64,000 nt of DNA from Parvibaculum sp. (lineage in GTDB: Bacteria; Pseudomonadota; Alphaproteobacteria; Parvibaculales; Parvibaculaceae), in NCBI GenBank assembly GCA_017642695.1, contig JAEPQD010000002.1:806001-870000 (forward strand), in the 5' to 3' direction. Below the pieces are notes generated by a model, which was given only the letters and a program-made list of their open reading frames with translations, was not told the origin of the DNA and did no database searches. Below, in pieces: positions 16,609 to 25,712 of this stretch. The position numbers and the translations under genes were made by a program. How positions within the stretch are numbered: the stretch's first letter is position 1; each line of letters starts with the position of its first letter.

Positions 16609-16923
16609 ATGCGGCGCGACCCTTTATCGCTCGCGATGCGCGGCCTGATCCGGGTCTATCAGTGGTTCATATCGCCGCTGATCGGGCCCCGGTGCCGGCA
16701 TTTGCCGACCTGCTCGGACTATACGATGCAGGCGATCGAGCGCTTCGGGCCGTGGCGCGGCGGATGGCTCGGGCTGTCGCGGATCGTCCGCTGCAATCCC
16801 TGGGGAAGTCACGGTTTCGACCCGGTGCCGGAGCGGCTGGAGACGCAGCCCTTCTGGGCGCCGTGGCGATACGGAAGGTGGCGGATGCCGGAAGGCGCGC
16901 CGCACACGCACGGAACGCAATGA
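16609..16923 (+). CDS. yidD: Membrane protein insertion efficiency factor YidD
   Basis: 104 residues from the ATG at 16609 (AAGGGA upstream); a GTG at 16582 is possible but would add nine unconserved residues. Core motif [53 protein letters not shown] is the YidD signature; the three Cys (CRHLPTC and RC) are invariant. A small inner-membrane-associated protein that assists YidC-dependent insertion. Here it lies between the scaffold gene and thrS, not beside rnpA/yidC. Confidence 0.95.
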   Translation: MRRDPLSLAMRGLIRVYQWFISPLIGPRCRHLPTCSDYTMQAIERFGPWRGGWLGLSRIVRCNPWGSHGFDPVPERLETQPFWAPWRYGRWRMPEGAPHTHGTQ

Positions 16924-16933
16924 GAGAGACAAG

Positions 16934-18892
16934 ATGATCAATCTGAAGCTGCCGGACGGTTCCGTTCGTGAAGTGGAAAAACCCGTCGACGGGCTCGCCT
17001 TTGCCGAGAGCATCGCGAAGTCGCTGGCGAAGAAGGCCGTGGCGATCAAGATCGACGGGCAAATGAAGGACCTGTCGACGGTGATCGAGAAGGATGCCGA
17101 AGTCGAGATCGTGACGCGCGAGACGCCGGACGGTGTCGACCTCTTGCGCCACGACGCCTCGCATGTGATGGCGGAAGCGGTACAGGAGCTTTTCCCGGGC
17201 ACGCAGGTGACGATCGGGCCGGTGATCGAGAATGGCTTCTATTACGACTTCGCGCGGGCCGAGCCCTTCAAGGCGGAAGACCTCGAAAAGATCGAGGCGC
17301 GGATGCGCGAGATCGTGGACCGCGACGAGAAGATCACGCGCGAAGTGTGGGATCGCGACGAGGCGGTCGAGTATTTCCGCAAGATCGGGGAGATCTACAA
17401 GGCGGAGATCATCGCCTCCATTCCGGGCGACGAACCGGTGTCGATCTACCGGCAGGGCAACTGGCTCGACCTCTGCCGCGGGCCGCACCTGCCGTCGACG
17501 GGGAAACTCGGCAAGGCCTTCAAGCTGACGAAGCTTGCCGGCGCCTATTGGCGCGGCGACAGCCGCAACGAGATGCTCCAGCGCATCTACGGCACGGCCT
17601 GGGCAAACGAGAACGACCTCAAGGCCTATCTCACGATGGTGGAGGAGGCCGAGAAGCGCGATCACCGCAAGATCGGGCAGGAGATGGATCTCTTCCACTT
17701 CCAGCCGGAGGCGCAGGGGTCGGTCTTCTGGCACCCGAAGGGCTTCGTCATCTACAACCAGCTCGAAGCCTATATCAGGCGGCGGCTCAACGCGTCCGGC
17801 TACAAGGAAGTGAAGACGCCGCAGCTGATGGCGTCGAAGTTCTGGGAACAGTCCGGCCACTGGGGCAAGTATCGCGAGAACATGTTCGTGGTGCCGGACG
17901 AGGTTCCGAACACGGAAGACGACGCGCCGGTGCTATCGGGCGATGCCGACCTCATGGCGATCAAGCCGATGAACTGCCCCGCGCATGTGCAGATCTTCAA
18001 CCAGGGCATCAAGTCCTACCGGGATCTGCCGATCCGCATGGCCGAGTTCGGTTGCTGCCATCGCAACGAGGCGCATGGCGCGCTGCACGGGCTGATGCGC
18101 GTGCGGCAGATGACGCAGGACGATGCGCACATCTTCTGCACGGAAGAGCAGATCCAGTCGGAGACGGAGCATTTCGTCAATCTGCTCTATGCCGTCTACC
18201 AGGACATGGGCTTCGCCAATGTCGTGATCAAGCTCGCGACGCGGCCGGAGAATTTCGGCGGCACGATCGAGCGCTGGGATGCGGCGGAGAAGGCGCTGGG
18301 CGATGCGCTGCGCGCGACGGGATACGATTTCGTCATCGCGGAAGGCGAGGGTGCGTTCTATGCGCCGAAGCTCGAGTTCCACCTGAAGGATGCCATCGGC
18401 CGCTCATGGCAGGTGGGCACGCTGCAGCTCGACTATGTGCTGCCGGAGCGGCTCGACGCGACCTATGTCGCGGAGGACGGCTCGCGCAAATATGCGGTGA
18501 TGCTGCACCGCGCGATCCTCGGCACGCTGGAACGCTTCATCGGCATCATGATCGAGAGCTGTGCCGGCAAGCTGCCGATGTGGCTCGCGCCCGTGCAAGC
18601 CGTCGTCGCGACGATCACGGCGGATGCGGACGAGTACGCGGAGAAAGTCGCCGCGGAACTGCGCGCAGCGGGGATCCGCGTCGAGCTCGACACGCGCAAC
18701 GAGAAGATCAACTACAAGGTGCGCGAGCACTCGGTCGGCAAGGTGCCGGCGATCCTCGTTGCGGGCAAGCGCGAGGCGGAAGAGGGCACGCTCTCCGTCC
18801 GCCGCCTCGGCTCGCAGCAGCAACAGACGATGGCGCTTGCCGATGTGGTGACGTCGCTTCGCGATGAGGCGACGCCGCCGGATCTGAAGTGA
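16934..18892 (+). CDS. thrS: Threonyl-tRNA synthetase
   Basis: 652 residues, full length. Domain order: TGS domain (1-62, [19 protein letters not shown]), editing SAD domain with the HxxxH pair in [13 protein letters not shown], class II catalytic core with motif 2 [20 protein letters not shown] and zinc Cys in [13 protein letters not shown], then the anticodon-binding domain (about 545-652). Charges tRNA-Thr and edits mischarged Ser. Ten bases after yidD, so probably co-transcribed. Confidence 0.98.
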   Translation: MINLKLPDGSVREVEKPVDGLAFAESIAKSLAKKAVAIKIDGQMKDLSTVIEKDAEVEIVTRETPDGVDLLRHDASHVMAEAVQELFPGTQVTIGPVIENGFYYDFARAEPFKAEDLEKIEARMREIVDRDEKITREVWDRDEAVEYFRKIGEIYKAEIIASIPGDEPVSIYRQGNWLDLCRGPHLPSTGKLGKAFKLTKLAGAYWRGDSRNEMLQRIYGTAWANENDLKAYLTMVEEAEKRDHRKIGQEMDLFHFQPEAQGSVFWHPKGFVIYNQLEAYIRRRLNASGYKEVKTPQLMASKFWEQSGHWGKYRENMFVVPDEVPNTEDDAPVLSGDADLMAIKPMNCPAHVQIFNQGIKSYRDLPIRMAEFGCCHRNEAHGALHGLMRVRQMTQDDAHIFCTEEQIQSETEHFVNLLYAVYQDMGFANVVIKLATRPENFGGTIERWDAAEKALGDALRATGYDFVIAEGEGAFYAPKLEFHLKDAIGRSWQVGTLQLDYVLPERLDATYVAEDGSRKYAVMLHRAILGTLERFIGIMIESCAGKLPMWLAPVQAVVATITADADEYAEKVAAELRAAGIRVELDTRNEKINYKVREHSVGKVPAILVAGKREAEEGTLSVRRLGSQQQQTMALADVVTSLRDEATPPDLK

Positions 18893-18910
18893 GAAACCCC
18901 TTAGTCCAAC

Positions 18911-19004
18911 AATGTCATTGCCGGACTTGATCCGGCAATCCAGAGCGGCAAATGCTGAACAAGCGGCCCCTGGATGCCCGGGTCAAGCCCGGGCATGACA
19001 TGTC
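18911..19004. repeat. Inverted pair of REP palindromes between convergent genes
   Basis: Two related units face each other: stem ATTGCCGGA/TCCGGCAAT (18917-18925 with 18931-18939, loop CTTGA) and stem ATGCCCGGG/CCCGGGCAT (18974-18982 with 18988-18996, loop TCAAG). Both are flanked by the TGTCAT...TCCAG boundary sequence of the common alphaproteobacterial intergenic palindrome, in opposite orientation. They lie between thrS and the convergent VOC gene and may serve as a two-way terminator. Confidence 0.8.
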
Positions 19005-19027
19005 TGATTTGTCGAAAGTGGGAAACG

Positions 19028-19426
19028 TCACGGCAAGTTCAGCTGCCACGACACGCCGTAGCGGTCGCTGAGCCAGGTGAACATGCGGCTGAAGCCGTAA
19101 TTGTCGAGCGGCATCATGACGGCGCCGTCCTCGCCGAGGATCGCGGCAATCCGTTCGAGTTCTTCGCCGGTTTCCAGATCGACAAAGAAGGAGAAGGACG
19201 GGGTGAAGGTGAAAGCGTGTTTCACCGGGCTGTCGATGCACATGACCGTCTGACCGGCGAGGGAAAGGGTCGCGAGCTGCACCGTGCCTTCGGCGCCGGG
19301 TTCGCCGGGACCGTATTTATTGATCGCGTCGATGCGGCTTCCCGGAAAAAGCGAGACGTAGAGGTTCATCGCTTCCTCGGCCTTTCCCTCGAACATGAGG
19401 AAGGGCCTGATCGTCGTGCCGGTCAT
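19028..19426 (-). CDS. VOC-family protein (PhnB-like)
   Basis: 132 residues. Starts TTIRPFLMFEGKAEEAMNLYVSLFPGS and contains GTVQLATLSLAGQTVMCIDS, SFSFFVDLETGEELERI and a final WLSDRYGVSWQLNLP, the pattern of PhnB-type glyoxalase/bleomycin-resistance-fold proteins. Biochemical role unknown. Third gene of an ArsR-SRPBCC-VOC operon (17 bases after the SRPBCC gene), a recurrent set in Proteobacteria. Confidence 0.9.
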   Translation of the reverse strand: MTGTTIRPFLMFEGKAEEAMNLYVSLFPGSRIDAINKYGPGEPGAEGTVQLATLSLAGQTVMCIDSPVKHAFTFTPSFSFFVDLETGEELERIAAILGEDGAVMMPLDNYGFSRMFTWLSDRYGVSWQLNLP

Positions 19427-19443
19427 TCTGTTTCCTCCTACGC

Positions 19444-19986
19444 TTACTTTTCCGTGTAGCGCTTGCGGTATTCGTCCTCGATGCCGTCGAAGGCGTCCCA
19501 GAAGGCTGTTTTCGGATTGCCCTCGAGCTGCTCGGCGAGCATGGCGAGATGCGTGTGCCAGCCGCCCGAGAAGTTGATCGCGTCGCTGACGCCGGAGACG
19601 CGGCGGTGGGTGAGGACGAGGCGGACCTTGCTGCCTTCTTCCGTGAGTTCGATCTCGACCTCCGAACCCTTCGGGTCCATGTCGTCGTCCCACGTGAAGC
19701 CGAGCCGGTGCGGCGGTTCCCAGATGGTGACGACATGCTTGCTGTCGAAGGTGCCGCCATACTGCTTGAAGCGTTCGGGCGGCGAGGAGGGCACGGGGCC
19801 GAGATTGTTGTTGTCGAAGACGATGTCCATCCTGCCGCCGACGCGCGGCTCCATCGGCCCGGCGGCGAACCAGGTGCCGCGCAGTTCCGCATCCGTCAGA
19901 TATTTCCAGACGCGCTCAATGGGACCGGGGAGGAGCCGCTCGAAGCGGACGGTGTGGTTGTCGACGAGCATGCCGTAGTCGGCCAT
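19444..19986 (-). CDS. SRPBCC (AHSA1-like) protein
   Basis: 180 residues. VRFERLLPGPIERVWKYLTDAELRGTWFA is the START-like fold opening; GFTWDDDMDPKGSEVEIELTEEGSKVRLVLTHRRV and the closing GGWHTHLAMLAEQL match the AHSA1 subfamily. Such proteins form a helix-grip cavity for hydrophobic ligands. Middle gene of the ArsR-SRPBCC-VOC operon, so its expression should follow the ArsR signal. Confidence 0.9.
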   Translation of the reverse strand: MADYGMLVDNHTVRFERLLPGPIERVWKYLTDAELRGTWFAAGPMEPRVGGRMDIVFDNNNLGPVPSSPPERFKQYGGTFDSKHVVTIWEPPHRLGFTWDDDMDPKGSEVEIELTEEGSKVRLVLTHRRVSGVSDAINFSGGWHTHLAMLAEQLEGNPKTAFWDAFDGIEDEYRKRYTEK

Positions 19987-20025
19987 GGGATCACCTTGCG
20001 AGATTGTGAGATTTTTCGTTGCCGC

Positions 20026-20346
20026 TCATGGGGTTTCATCCCTTTCGGCGGCCGCCTTCAACTGACGTTCCAGCGCATCCAGTTTCGGGCCCCAGAAGCG
20101 GCGGACATTCGCGAGCCAGGTCTCGACATCGTCGAGCCCCTGCGGATCGAGCGAATAGATGCGGCGCTGCGCATCCACGCGGACGCGGACGAGATGCGCC
20201 GATTTCAGCGCCTTCAGATGCTGCGAGACGGCAGGGGCGCTCATTTCGAAGTGGCGCGCGATGTCGCCGGCGGCGAGTTCGCCGCCGGCAAGCATTTCGA
20301 CGATCTGACGGCGGGTGGGGTCGGCAAGGGCGGTGAAGCTTTCCAT
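20026..20346 (-). CDS. ArsR-family winged-helix regulator
   Basis: 106 residues. Starts MESFTALADPTRRQIVEMLAGGELAAGDIARHFEMSAPAVSQHLKALKSAHLV, the complete ArsR winged helix. The metal-binding ELCVCDL motif is absent (here GELAAGDIA), so it is not an arsenic/metal sensor of the classical kind. The C-terminal extension WLANVRRFWGPKLDALERQLKAA is typical of those paired with SRPBCC proteins. A 12-bp palindrome lies 21 bases upstream of its start, consistent with autoregulation. Confidence 0.93.
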   Translation of the reverse strand: MESFTALADPTRRQIVEMLAGGELAAGDIARHFEMSAPAVSQHLKALKSAHLVRVRVDAQRRIYSLDPQGLDDVETWLANVRRFWGPKLDALERQLKAAAERDETP

Positions 20347-20366
20347 GGGCCTTATTTTCTATTTTC

Positions 20367-20378
20367 ACTTAATTAAGT
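20367..20378. promoter_or_regulatory. ArsR operator candidate
   Basis: ACTTAATTAAGT is a perfect 12-bp palindrome in an AT-rich stretch just before the arsR-type start (20346, minus strand). Looser symmetric flanks TATTTTC and GAAAATA surround it. ArsR repressors bind such dyads over their own promoter. Confidence 0.6.
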
Positions 20379-20485
20379 CAATACGAAAATAAAAGACAAG
20401 ATGCGGGTGCACCGGACAAGAACCGTGTGTTTATGGTTAAATCCATCTGCGGGTACTGCTGCATCGCCGGTGAGGGGCTTTCCAC

Positions 20486-22255
20486 ATGGTGCGCTTGAGA
20501 ACATGGCAGGGTGCGGTTTTCGCGCTCGGGCTGGCTTGTGCCTTCGGCCCGGCGGCAGCCGATACGCCCGATCCCGGCACGGCGGAGATGGCACCGGTGG
20601 CGAGCGGGGCGGAGACGATCGACCCGCGGCATTACCAGACCCCGGAAGGCTTCCGCTGGCGCATCACCAAGACGCAGTGGACGGAAAGCGACGAGCGCGC
20701 TTTCGGCGAGTTCGTAACGGCGATCGGCGAGAGCAACTGCCGCACCTTCGACGAGTGTCTGAAGGGCCCGTGGAACATCTACCGGGCGAGCGACCCAAAG
20801 GGCATGTTCTTCTATGCCGACTGCGCCGACCTGCCCTATGCGCTGCGCGCCTATTTCGCCTGGAAGAACGGTTTGCCCTTTTCCTATGCGAGCGGCGTTG
20901 CCGCGGTCGGCCGGTCGAACGACCTGCGCTATTCGCGCTACGGGAACTATGTCTACAAACGGACCGATGTCGTGCCGCCGGCCGAGGGCGCGTTCCCGAA
21001 CGGGCGGAGTGTGCTCAACGGAATCAACAATGTGATCTCGAGTGCGATGTTCCGCTTCGCGCCGTCGCAGACGCGCGGCGAACTCTTCGATTTCTACCCG
21101 GTCGAGATTTCGCGTGAGGCGATCCGCCCCGGCACCGTGATCTACGATCCGAACGGGCATGTCGCGGTCGTCTACAGCGTGGACGATGACGGGCGCATCC
21201 GCTTCATCGACTCCCATCCCGACAATTCGCTGACGCGGGGAAGCTACGGCAAGCGCTTCGTGCGGGCTTCCGCGCCGATGGGCGCCGGGTTCAAGAACTG
21301 GCGGCCGATGAAGCTCGTGGGCGCGACACAGGGCGCGGACGGCACGTGGCATGGCGGGCGCGTGGTGCTCGCGCCGGACAGCGAACTTCCGCTCCGGTCG
21401 GATGAGCAGTTCTTCGGCACCGAGATGCCCCGCGCCACCCAGTGGATGGGTGCTCCCTTCGTCTACAAGGGCGAACGGCTCGATTATTACGATTATGTCC
21501 GCCAGGCAGTTGCGAAAGGCGATGTCGTCTACGACCCGATCATGGAGACGCGGCTGATGGTGCGCGAACTCTGCGACGACCTTCACTATCGCGCGCAGTC
21601 GATCGACATCGCGGTGAAGGCGGGGCTCAACAATCGCGCGCAACCTTCGCGGCTGCCCGACAACATCTACGGCACGTCGGGCGACTGGGAGACCTATTCG
21701 ACGCCGTCGCGCGATGCGCGGCTGAAGACATCGTTCGTGGAGCTGAAAGACCAGATCGTCCGGTTCGTGGAGATGGCGAAGAGGGACGATGAAAAGCTCG
21801 ATTATGAGGGAACGGATATCGCGGGCGACCTCGCGGCGGTCTACCGGGAGGAAGCTGAGGTCTGCGAGGTGAATTACACGGCGAGCAATGGCGAGGTGAG
21901 GGAAATCGGTTTCGAGGAAGCGCGCTCGCGCGTCTTCGATTTCTCGTTCGATCCCTATCACTGTCCGGAGCTGCGCTGGGGTGCGCGCGATCCGGCGGAG
22001 CTGGCGACCTGCCCCGACGGCGAGACGAAGCGCGCCTGGTATGACGCGCAGCAGCGGCTTCGCAACCAGGTGGAGCGAACCTACGATGTGCGCATGGGAT
22101 TCACGCTCGGCGAGTTGCGGGCAGCCGCGCCAGGAAGCGGGCAAGACGTTGCGCCGGAAACGGACGTGATGGCGGCGCTGTCGGGATCGTTCAGGGGAAC
22201 GCTGGAAGATGGCGGCCCGGAGGCGCCGCTCCAGGCCGCATCGACGGCACCGTGA
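20486..22255 (+). CDS. Secreted protein with a Cys-His catalytic-like pair (unrecognised)
   Basis: 589 residues; not a family I can name. A signal peptide (AVFALGLACAFGPAAA, cut near 25) sends it to the periplasm or outside. Cys113 in FFYADCADLPYALRAYFAWKNGLPF begins a helix, and GTVIYDPNGHVAVVYSVDDDGRIRFIDSHPDN supplies His225 and Asp242 on strands; this order and the GHVAVVY strand resemble papain-fold NlpC/P60 or CHAP-type hydrolases. The C-terminal half (from about 330) is helical and charged with several further Cys. A wall or peptide hydrolase is plausible but inferred. Convergent with the next gene. Confidence 0.7.
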   Translation: MVRLRTWQGAVFALGLACAFGPAAADTPDPGTAEMAPVASGAETIDPRHYQTPEGFRWRITKTQWTESDERAFGEFVTAIGESNCRTFDECLKGPWNIYRASDPKGMFFYADCADLPYALRAYFAWKNGLPFSYASGVAAVGRSNDLRYSRYGNYVYKRTDVVPPAEGAFPNGRSVLNGINNVISSAMFRFAPSQTRGELFDFYPVEISREAIRPGTVIYDPNGHVAVVYSVDDDGRIRFIDSHPDNSLTRGSYGKRFVRASAPMGAGFKNWRPMKLVGATQGADGTWHGGRVVLAPDSELPLRSDEQFFGTEMPRATQWMGAPFVYKGERLDYYDYVRQAVAKGDVVYDPIMETRLMVRELCDDLHYRAQSIDIAVKAGLNNRAQPSRLPDNIYGTSGDWETYSTPSRDARLKTSFVELKDQIVRFVEMAKRDDEKLDYEGTDIAGDLAAVYREEAEVCEVNYTASNGEVREIGFEEARSRVFDFSFDPYHCPELRWGARDPAELATCPDGETKRAWYDAQQRLRNQVERTYDVRMGFTLGELRAAAPGSGQDVAPETDVMAALSGSFRGTLEDGGPEAPLQAASTAP

Positions 22256-22262
22256 CCCTCCG

Positions 22263-23084
22263 TCAGAAGCGGCGCCAGAAGGCGATGCGAAACGTCGCCT
22301 CGTCGATGGTGCTGCGGCCGAAGACGGTCCGTTCGATGCCGATCTCGGCGGACCAGCCCGGGGCATCGGCCTGCGGAAGTTCCTGCACGATGGAGAAGCC
22401 GAGTTTGCTCGAACGGTAGAGATCGCCCGCCGCGGTCGTTTCCAACGCGCCTTCATTGAGGCTCTTCAGCAAGAGCATGCCGCCCTTCCACGGACGGGTG
22501 CCGAGCGTGATGTCTGCCCGCACTTCATCCGGCCTGCCGTCATCGCGGTAACGCCAGGCGATTTCCTGGACGGAAAAGACGGCGAAACCGGCGACCTCAT
22601 CATTGCGTGCAAGAACGAGCCCGGCGTCGACGTCGATGTCGCCGCTTTCCGTGGCGGCCGGATCGCCGGCCTCGCCCTCGAAGTGGAACGTGACGACGGG
22701 CTGGAAGGAAAAGAGCGTGTCGTTCCATTCCCCGAGCACCTGCCGCGCGCCGAGCTTGAGGCGCGAGAAGGCGTCGTTCTCGATCTCACGGCCGAAAAAG
22801 TTCGTCGACTCGCTCATATAGGCGAATTCGCCGACAAGGGTCAGCCTGCCGGAGACACCGTGTTCGATGTAGGGCGAGATTTCGAGCTTCCGGTAATTGC
22901 TCGTCCATACCCTGTTGCCGCTGCTGTCGTATCTCTCGTCGGCGGAGAGGCGCGAAATATTCAGAATGATTTCTGTCTGGCCCGGCGGGAGCGGCCAGCC
23001 GCCCGCGCGTGTCTCTGCGGCGCATAGCGCCACGGCAAGTGCGCCGGCCAGAGCAGCGCAGGTGCGCGGAACGGATTTCCCCAC
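22263..23084 (-). CDS. Outer-membrane beta-barrel candidate
   Basis: 273 residues from a GTG at 23084 preceded by GAGAGGGGG; a TTG at 23135 would lengthen it without a ribosome site. A signal peptide (AALAGALAVALCAAETRA) is followed by alternating amphipathic strands (TEIILNISRLSADERYD, RLTLVGEFAYMSES, DTLFSFQPVVTFHFEG, GFAVFSVQEIAWRY) and a terminal Phe (AFWRRF), the usual BAM recognition signal. Resembles uncharacterised transporter-like outer-membrane proteins; no function assigned. Divergent from the nitroreductase. Confidence 0.7.
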   Translation of the reverse strand: MGKSVPRTCAALAGALAVALCAAETRAGGWPLPPGQTEIILNISRLSADERYDSSGNRVWTSNYRKLEISPYIEHGVSGRLTLVGEFAYMSESTNFFGREIENDAFSRLKLGARQVLGEWNDTLFSFQPVVTFHFEGEAGDPAATESGDIDVDAGLVLARNDEVAGFAVFSVQEIAWRYRDDGRPDEVRADITLGTRPWKGGMLLLKSLNEGALETTAAGDLYRSSKLGFSIVQELPQADAPGWSAEIGIERTVFGRSTIDEATFRIAFWRRF

Positions 23085-23201
23085 CAGAAAGCCCCCTCTC
23101 TTCCTGCGGTCATGGTGGCGGGCGGACTTGTCCAAGTAAAGCGGGGGGCTTAATTAGAACGCGGCGGCTGCCGAGCGTTCGTCAGACACAAGGAAAAGCA
23201 C

Positions 23202-23786
23202 GTGCCCCGATCCCAGGAAACCATCGACCTGCTGCTGACCCGCCGATCCGCGAAGGTGCTTACGATGACGGCGCCCGGGCCGAGCGACGAAGAGCTGGAG
23301 ACGATCCTGCGTGCGGGCGCCCGTGTGCCGGATCACGGCAAGCTCGCGCCATGGCGCTTCATTCTCTTCAAGGGGGAGGCGCGGGCGAAGTTCGGCGAGG
23401 AACTGGCGCGGATATATGCCGCGACGCAGCCTGGTGCAACGGAAGACCAGATCGCGTTCGAAGCGAACAGGCTTTCCCGGGCACCTGTGGTCGTCGCGGT
23501 GATTTCGCGGGTGACGCCGGGCATCAAGATACCGGAGTGGGAGCAGCTTCTCTCGTCGGGCGCCGTCTGCCAGAACATGCTCGTGGCGGCAACAGCGCTT
23601 GGCTATGGCGCGCAATGGCTCACCGAATGGTATGCCTTCGATGCCGAGGTCAACAAGGTGCTCGGGCTCGGTGAGAACGAGAAGGTCGCGGGCTATCTCT
23701 ATTTCGGCAGCGAGAGTGTACCGAAGGACGAACGTCCGAGGCCGGAGCTTTCCGATATCACGTCCGACTGGAAACCGAAGGGCTGA
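23202..23786 (+). CDS. Nitroreductase-family FMN oxidoreductase
   Basis: 194 residues from GTG (23202) with AAGGAAAAG upstream. LLLTRRSAKVLTMTAPGPSDEELETILRAGARVPDHGKLAPWRFI is the FMN-binding start of the small YdjA/RutE-like nitroreductases; SSGAVCQNMLVAATALGYGAQW is the dimer/FMN helix and ENEKVAGYLYFG the C-terminal strand. Uses NAD(P)H to reduce nitro compounds or quinones; the true substrate is unknown. Confidence 0.9.
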   Translation: MPRSQETIDLLLTRRSAKVLTMTAPGPSDEELETILRAGARVPDHGKLAPWRFILFKGEARAKFGEELARIYAATQPGATEDQIAFEANRLSRAPVVVAVISRVTPGIKIPEWEQLLSSGAVCQNMLVAATALGYGAQWLTEWYAFDAEVNKVLGLGENEKVAGYLYFGSESVPKDERPRPELSDITSDWKPKG

Positions 23787-23789
23787 GGG

Positions 23790-24077
23790 TCAGGTGCCCT
23801 TGTAGTTCGGCGCGCCGCGCACTTCGCCCTCGGCAAAGCGCGTGAAGGCGGCCCCCTGGGCAACCGCAGTCGCGGTCTTGTCGTCCTTCAGGTGCGAGCG
23901 GGCGGGGTCGCTCGTGAAGATCGACCGGCGGTGGTCGTAGAGGAAGGAAACGATCACGAGGAAAATCAGCGCACCGACCGAGATGGCCGCGCCTTCGCTC
24001 TGCAGGTAGATCGCACCCGTGACGCCGATGCAGAAGGCGGCGAGGACGAGGGCGACGGTGATCTTGAAGGTCCGCAT
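23790..24077 (-). CDS. Small two-helix membrane protein (hypothetical)
   Basis: 95 residues; two transmembrane segments (about 5-23 and 32-47: VALVLAAFCIGVTGAIYL, GALIFLVIVSFLYDHRR) and a soluble polar tail. Family not recognised. Convergent with the nitroreductase (3-base gap) and divergent from the HAD gene. Confidence 0.6.
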   Translation of the reverse strand: MRTFKITVALVLAAFCIGVTGAIYLQSEGAAISVGALIFLVIVSFLYDHRRSIFTSDPARSHLKDDKTATAVAQGAAFTRFAEGEVRGAPNYKGT

Positions 24078-24168
24078 GGCGGTTTCCCTGGAGTTTCCCG
24101 TGGTCTTGTCTCATCAGTATAAGCCAGAATTGTGTCGAAACAGAACAGAAGCGGCGCGCGGGGGCTAA

Positions 24169-24867
24169 GTGACGGAAATCAGGGGACTTCTCTTCGACAA
24201 GGATGGAACGCTTTTCGACTTTCACCGCACATGGACGCCGATCATGGCCGAAGTCGCAAAGGAGATCGCAGGCGCGCCGATGGTGCCGCGGCTTCTCGCC
24301 GCGATCGGCTACCGGGAGGAGAGTGGACGCTTCGAGGCCGGAAGCATCGGGGCGGCGGGAAATACGTTCGAACTCGCCGACGTTTGGCTGGGCTTGCTTG
24401 GCGGCGGCGACAGGGAGGCAATGGTCGAGAGGCTCGACGGTTATTTCGCACGGCTCGGTCCGCTCCGCTCCGTGCCGGTAACGGATCTCACACTCTTCTT
24501 TGGCGGGCTGAAGCAGCAAGGCTACACGCTCGGGATCGCGACCAACGATGTCGAGGCTTCGGCGCTCGGGACCATAGACCGGTTTGGTCTTCAGGAAGCG
24601 GTCGATTTCGCCGTGGGCTATGACAGCGGGCATGGCGCGAAGCCTGGACCCGGCATGGCGCTCGCCTTCTGCGCGGCGACGGGGCTCGCGCCCGCCGAGA
24701 TTGCGGTGATCGGAGACAACTCCCACGATCTCGACATGGGGCGGAGCGCGGGGGCGGGACTGCTTGTCGGCGTGCTGACGGGAGCGAGCGGGCGGGACGA
24801 CCTCGCGCCGCTCGCCGATCATGTCATCGAGAGTATCGAAAACCTGCCGGCGCTGCTCGAAAGCTAG
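24169..24867 (+). CDS. HAD-superfamily phosphatase (phosphoglycolate phosphatase-like)
   Basis: 232 residues from a GTG. HAD motif I is LLFDKDGTLFDFH (nucleophile Asp10, acid Asp12), motif II TLGIATND (Thr/Asn), motif III Lys in GAKPGPGMAL and motif IV VIGDNSHDLDMGRSAGAG. The cap inserted after motif I is small and helical. Likely hydrolyses a small phosphomonoester; substrate not determinable. The last 4 bases overlap the convergent PhyH gene. Confidence 0.9.
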   Translation: MTEIRGLLFDKDGTLFDFHRTWTPIMAEVAKEIAGAPMVPRLLAAIGYREESGRFEAGSIGAAGNTFELADVWLGLLGGGDREAMVERLDGYFARLGPLRSVPVTDLTLFFGGLKQQGYTLGIATNDVEASALGTIDRFGLQEAVDFAVGYDSGHGAKPGPGMALAFCAATGLAPAEIAVIGDNSHDLDMGRSAGAGLLVGVLTGASGRDDLAPLADHVIESIENLPALLES

Positions 24868-25682
24868 CTGTCCCAGATGGTGCGGAATTCGCGGGCTTCG
24901 CCGAGCAGGCGCTGGGCGGGAGTCTTCTTGTCGATGTGACCGATGAGGCTGCGATAGGTGCCAAAGCCGCAGAGCTCGCGCAGGCGCGGTTCGAAGGTCT
25001 TCACGATGTCGAGCGGAATGCCGAGCTGCTGGTTTTCCTGCTGGCGGATGTAGCCCGCGCAATAGTTCATCGCGATGCCGACGCGCCGCGCGGAGGATCT
25101 GTTCGCGCCGCCGCCGTGCCAGAGGCTGCCATGCCAGATCAGGACCGAACCCTTCGGCATCTCGGCGGGGATGCTGTCGTAATGGGTTCCGTATTCAGGC
25201 GAGCTGTCCGATTTGTGCGTGCCCGGAATGATGCGCGTCGCGCCGTTCTCCTCGGTGAAGTCCGTCAGAGCCCACATGGAGTTGCAGACAAAGGGCGCGT
25301 GCGGCTTTCCGACCGGCATGACCTGGTCGTCCGCATGGATCGGCTGGCCGGATTCGCCGGGATCGATGGAGATGGATGACAGGGAAGATACGAGACACCC
25401 CTCGTCGAGCACGCCTTCGACCACCGGCAGCACGCTGCCGTGAACCGGAATGCGCTGGAAGATGGGCGCAAGGGCAAGCAGGTTGTAGATGCGCACCGTC
25501 TTGTGACCCTCGAAGCTGTTCTTCGCGGGTACGATGTTCATGTCGCGCTCGAGGCGAAACAGCGTTTCGTTGAGTTCGTCGATCAGCGCGAGTTCGATGG
25601 CGTTCTCGACGATGGTGTAGCCGTCGGCCTCGACCGCGGCGATGTGGGCAGCCGTTTCCTGGGGCGTCATCCACTCCTCCAT
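24864..25682 (-). CDS. Phytanoyl-CoA dioxygenase family (2-oxoglutarate/Fe(II)) oxygenase
   Basis: 272 residues. The Fe(II) facial triad is visible: GQPIHADDQ supplies His and Asp (about 114-118) and SLWHGGGANRSSARRVGIAMNY supplies the distal His plus the 2-oxoglutarate Arg. NGATRIIPGTHKSD is the other hallmark. Hydroxylates an unactivated carbon with O2 and 2-oxoglutarate. It is adjacent to and on the same strand as another 2OG oxygenase of a different class; the 30-base gap suggests one transcript. Confidence 0.92.
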   Translation of the reverse strand: MEEWMTPQETAAHIAAVEADGYTIVENAIELALIDELNETLFRLERDMNIVPAKNSFEGHKTVRIYNLLALAPIFQRIPVHGSVLPVVEGVLDEGCLVSSLSSISIDPGESGQPIHADDQVMPVGKPHAPFVCNSMWALTDFTEENGATRIIPGTHKSDSSPEYGTHYDSIPAEMPKGSVLIWHGSLWHGGGANRSSARRVGIAMNYCAGYIRQQENQQLGIPLDIVKTFEPRLRELCGFGTYRSLIGHIDKKTPAQRLLGEAREFRTIWDS

Positions 25683-25712
25683 TTTTCGGTGATGATAGGC
25701 CGGAGGCCTGTA

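Noticed and set aside
20378..22456. 692-residue open frame on the minus strand
   Set aside because: Mirror of the secreted Cys/His protein gene; no signal, domain or ribosome site.
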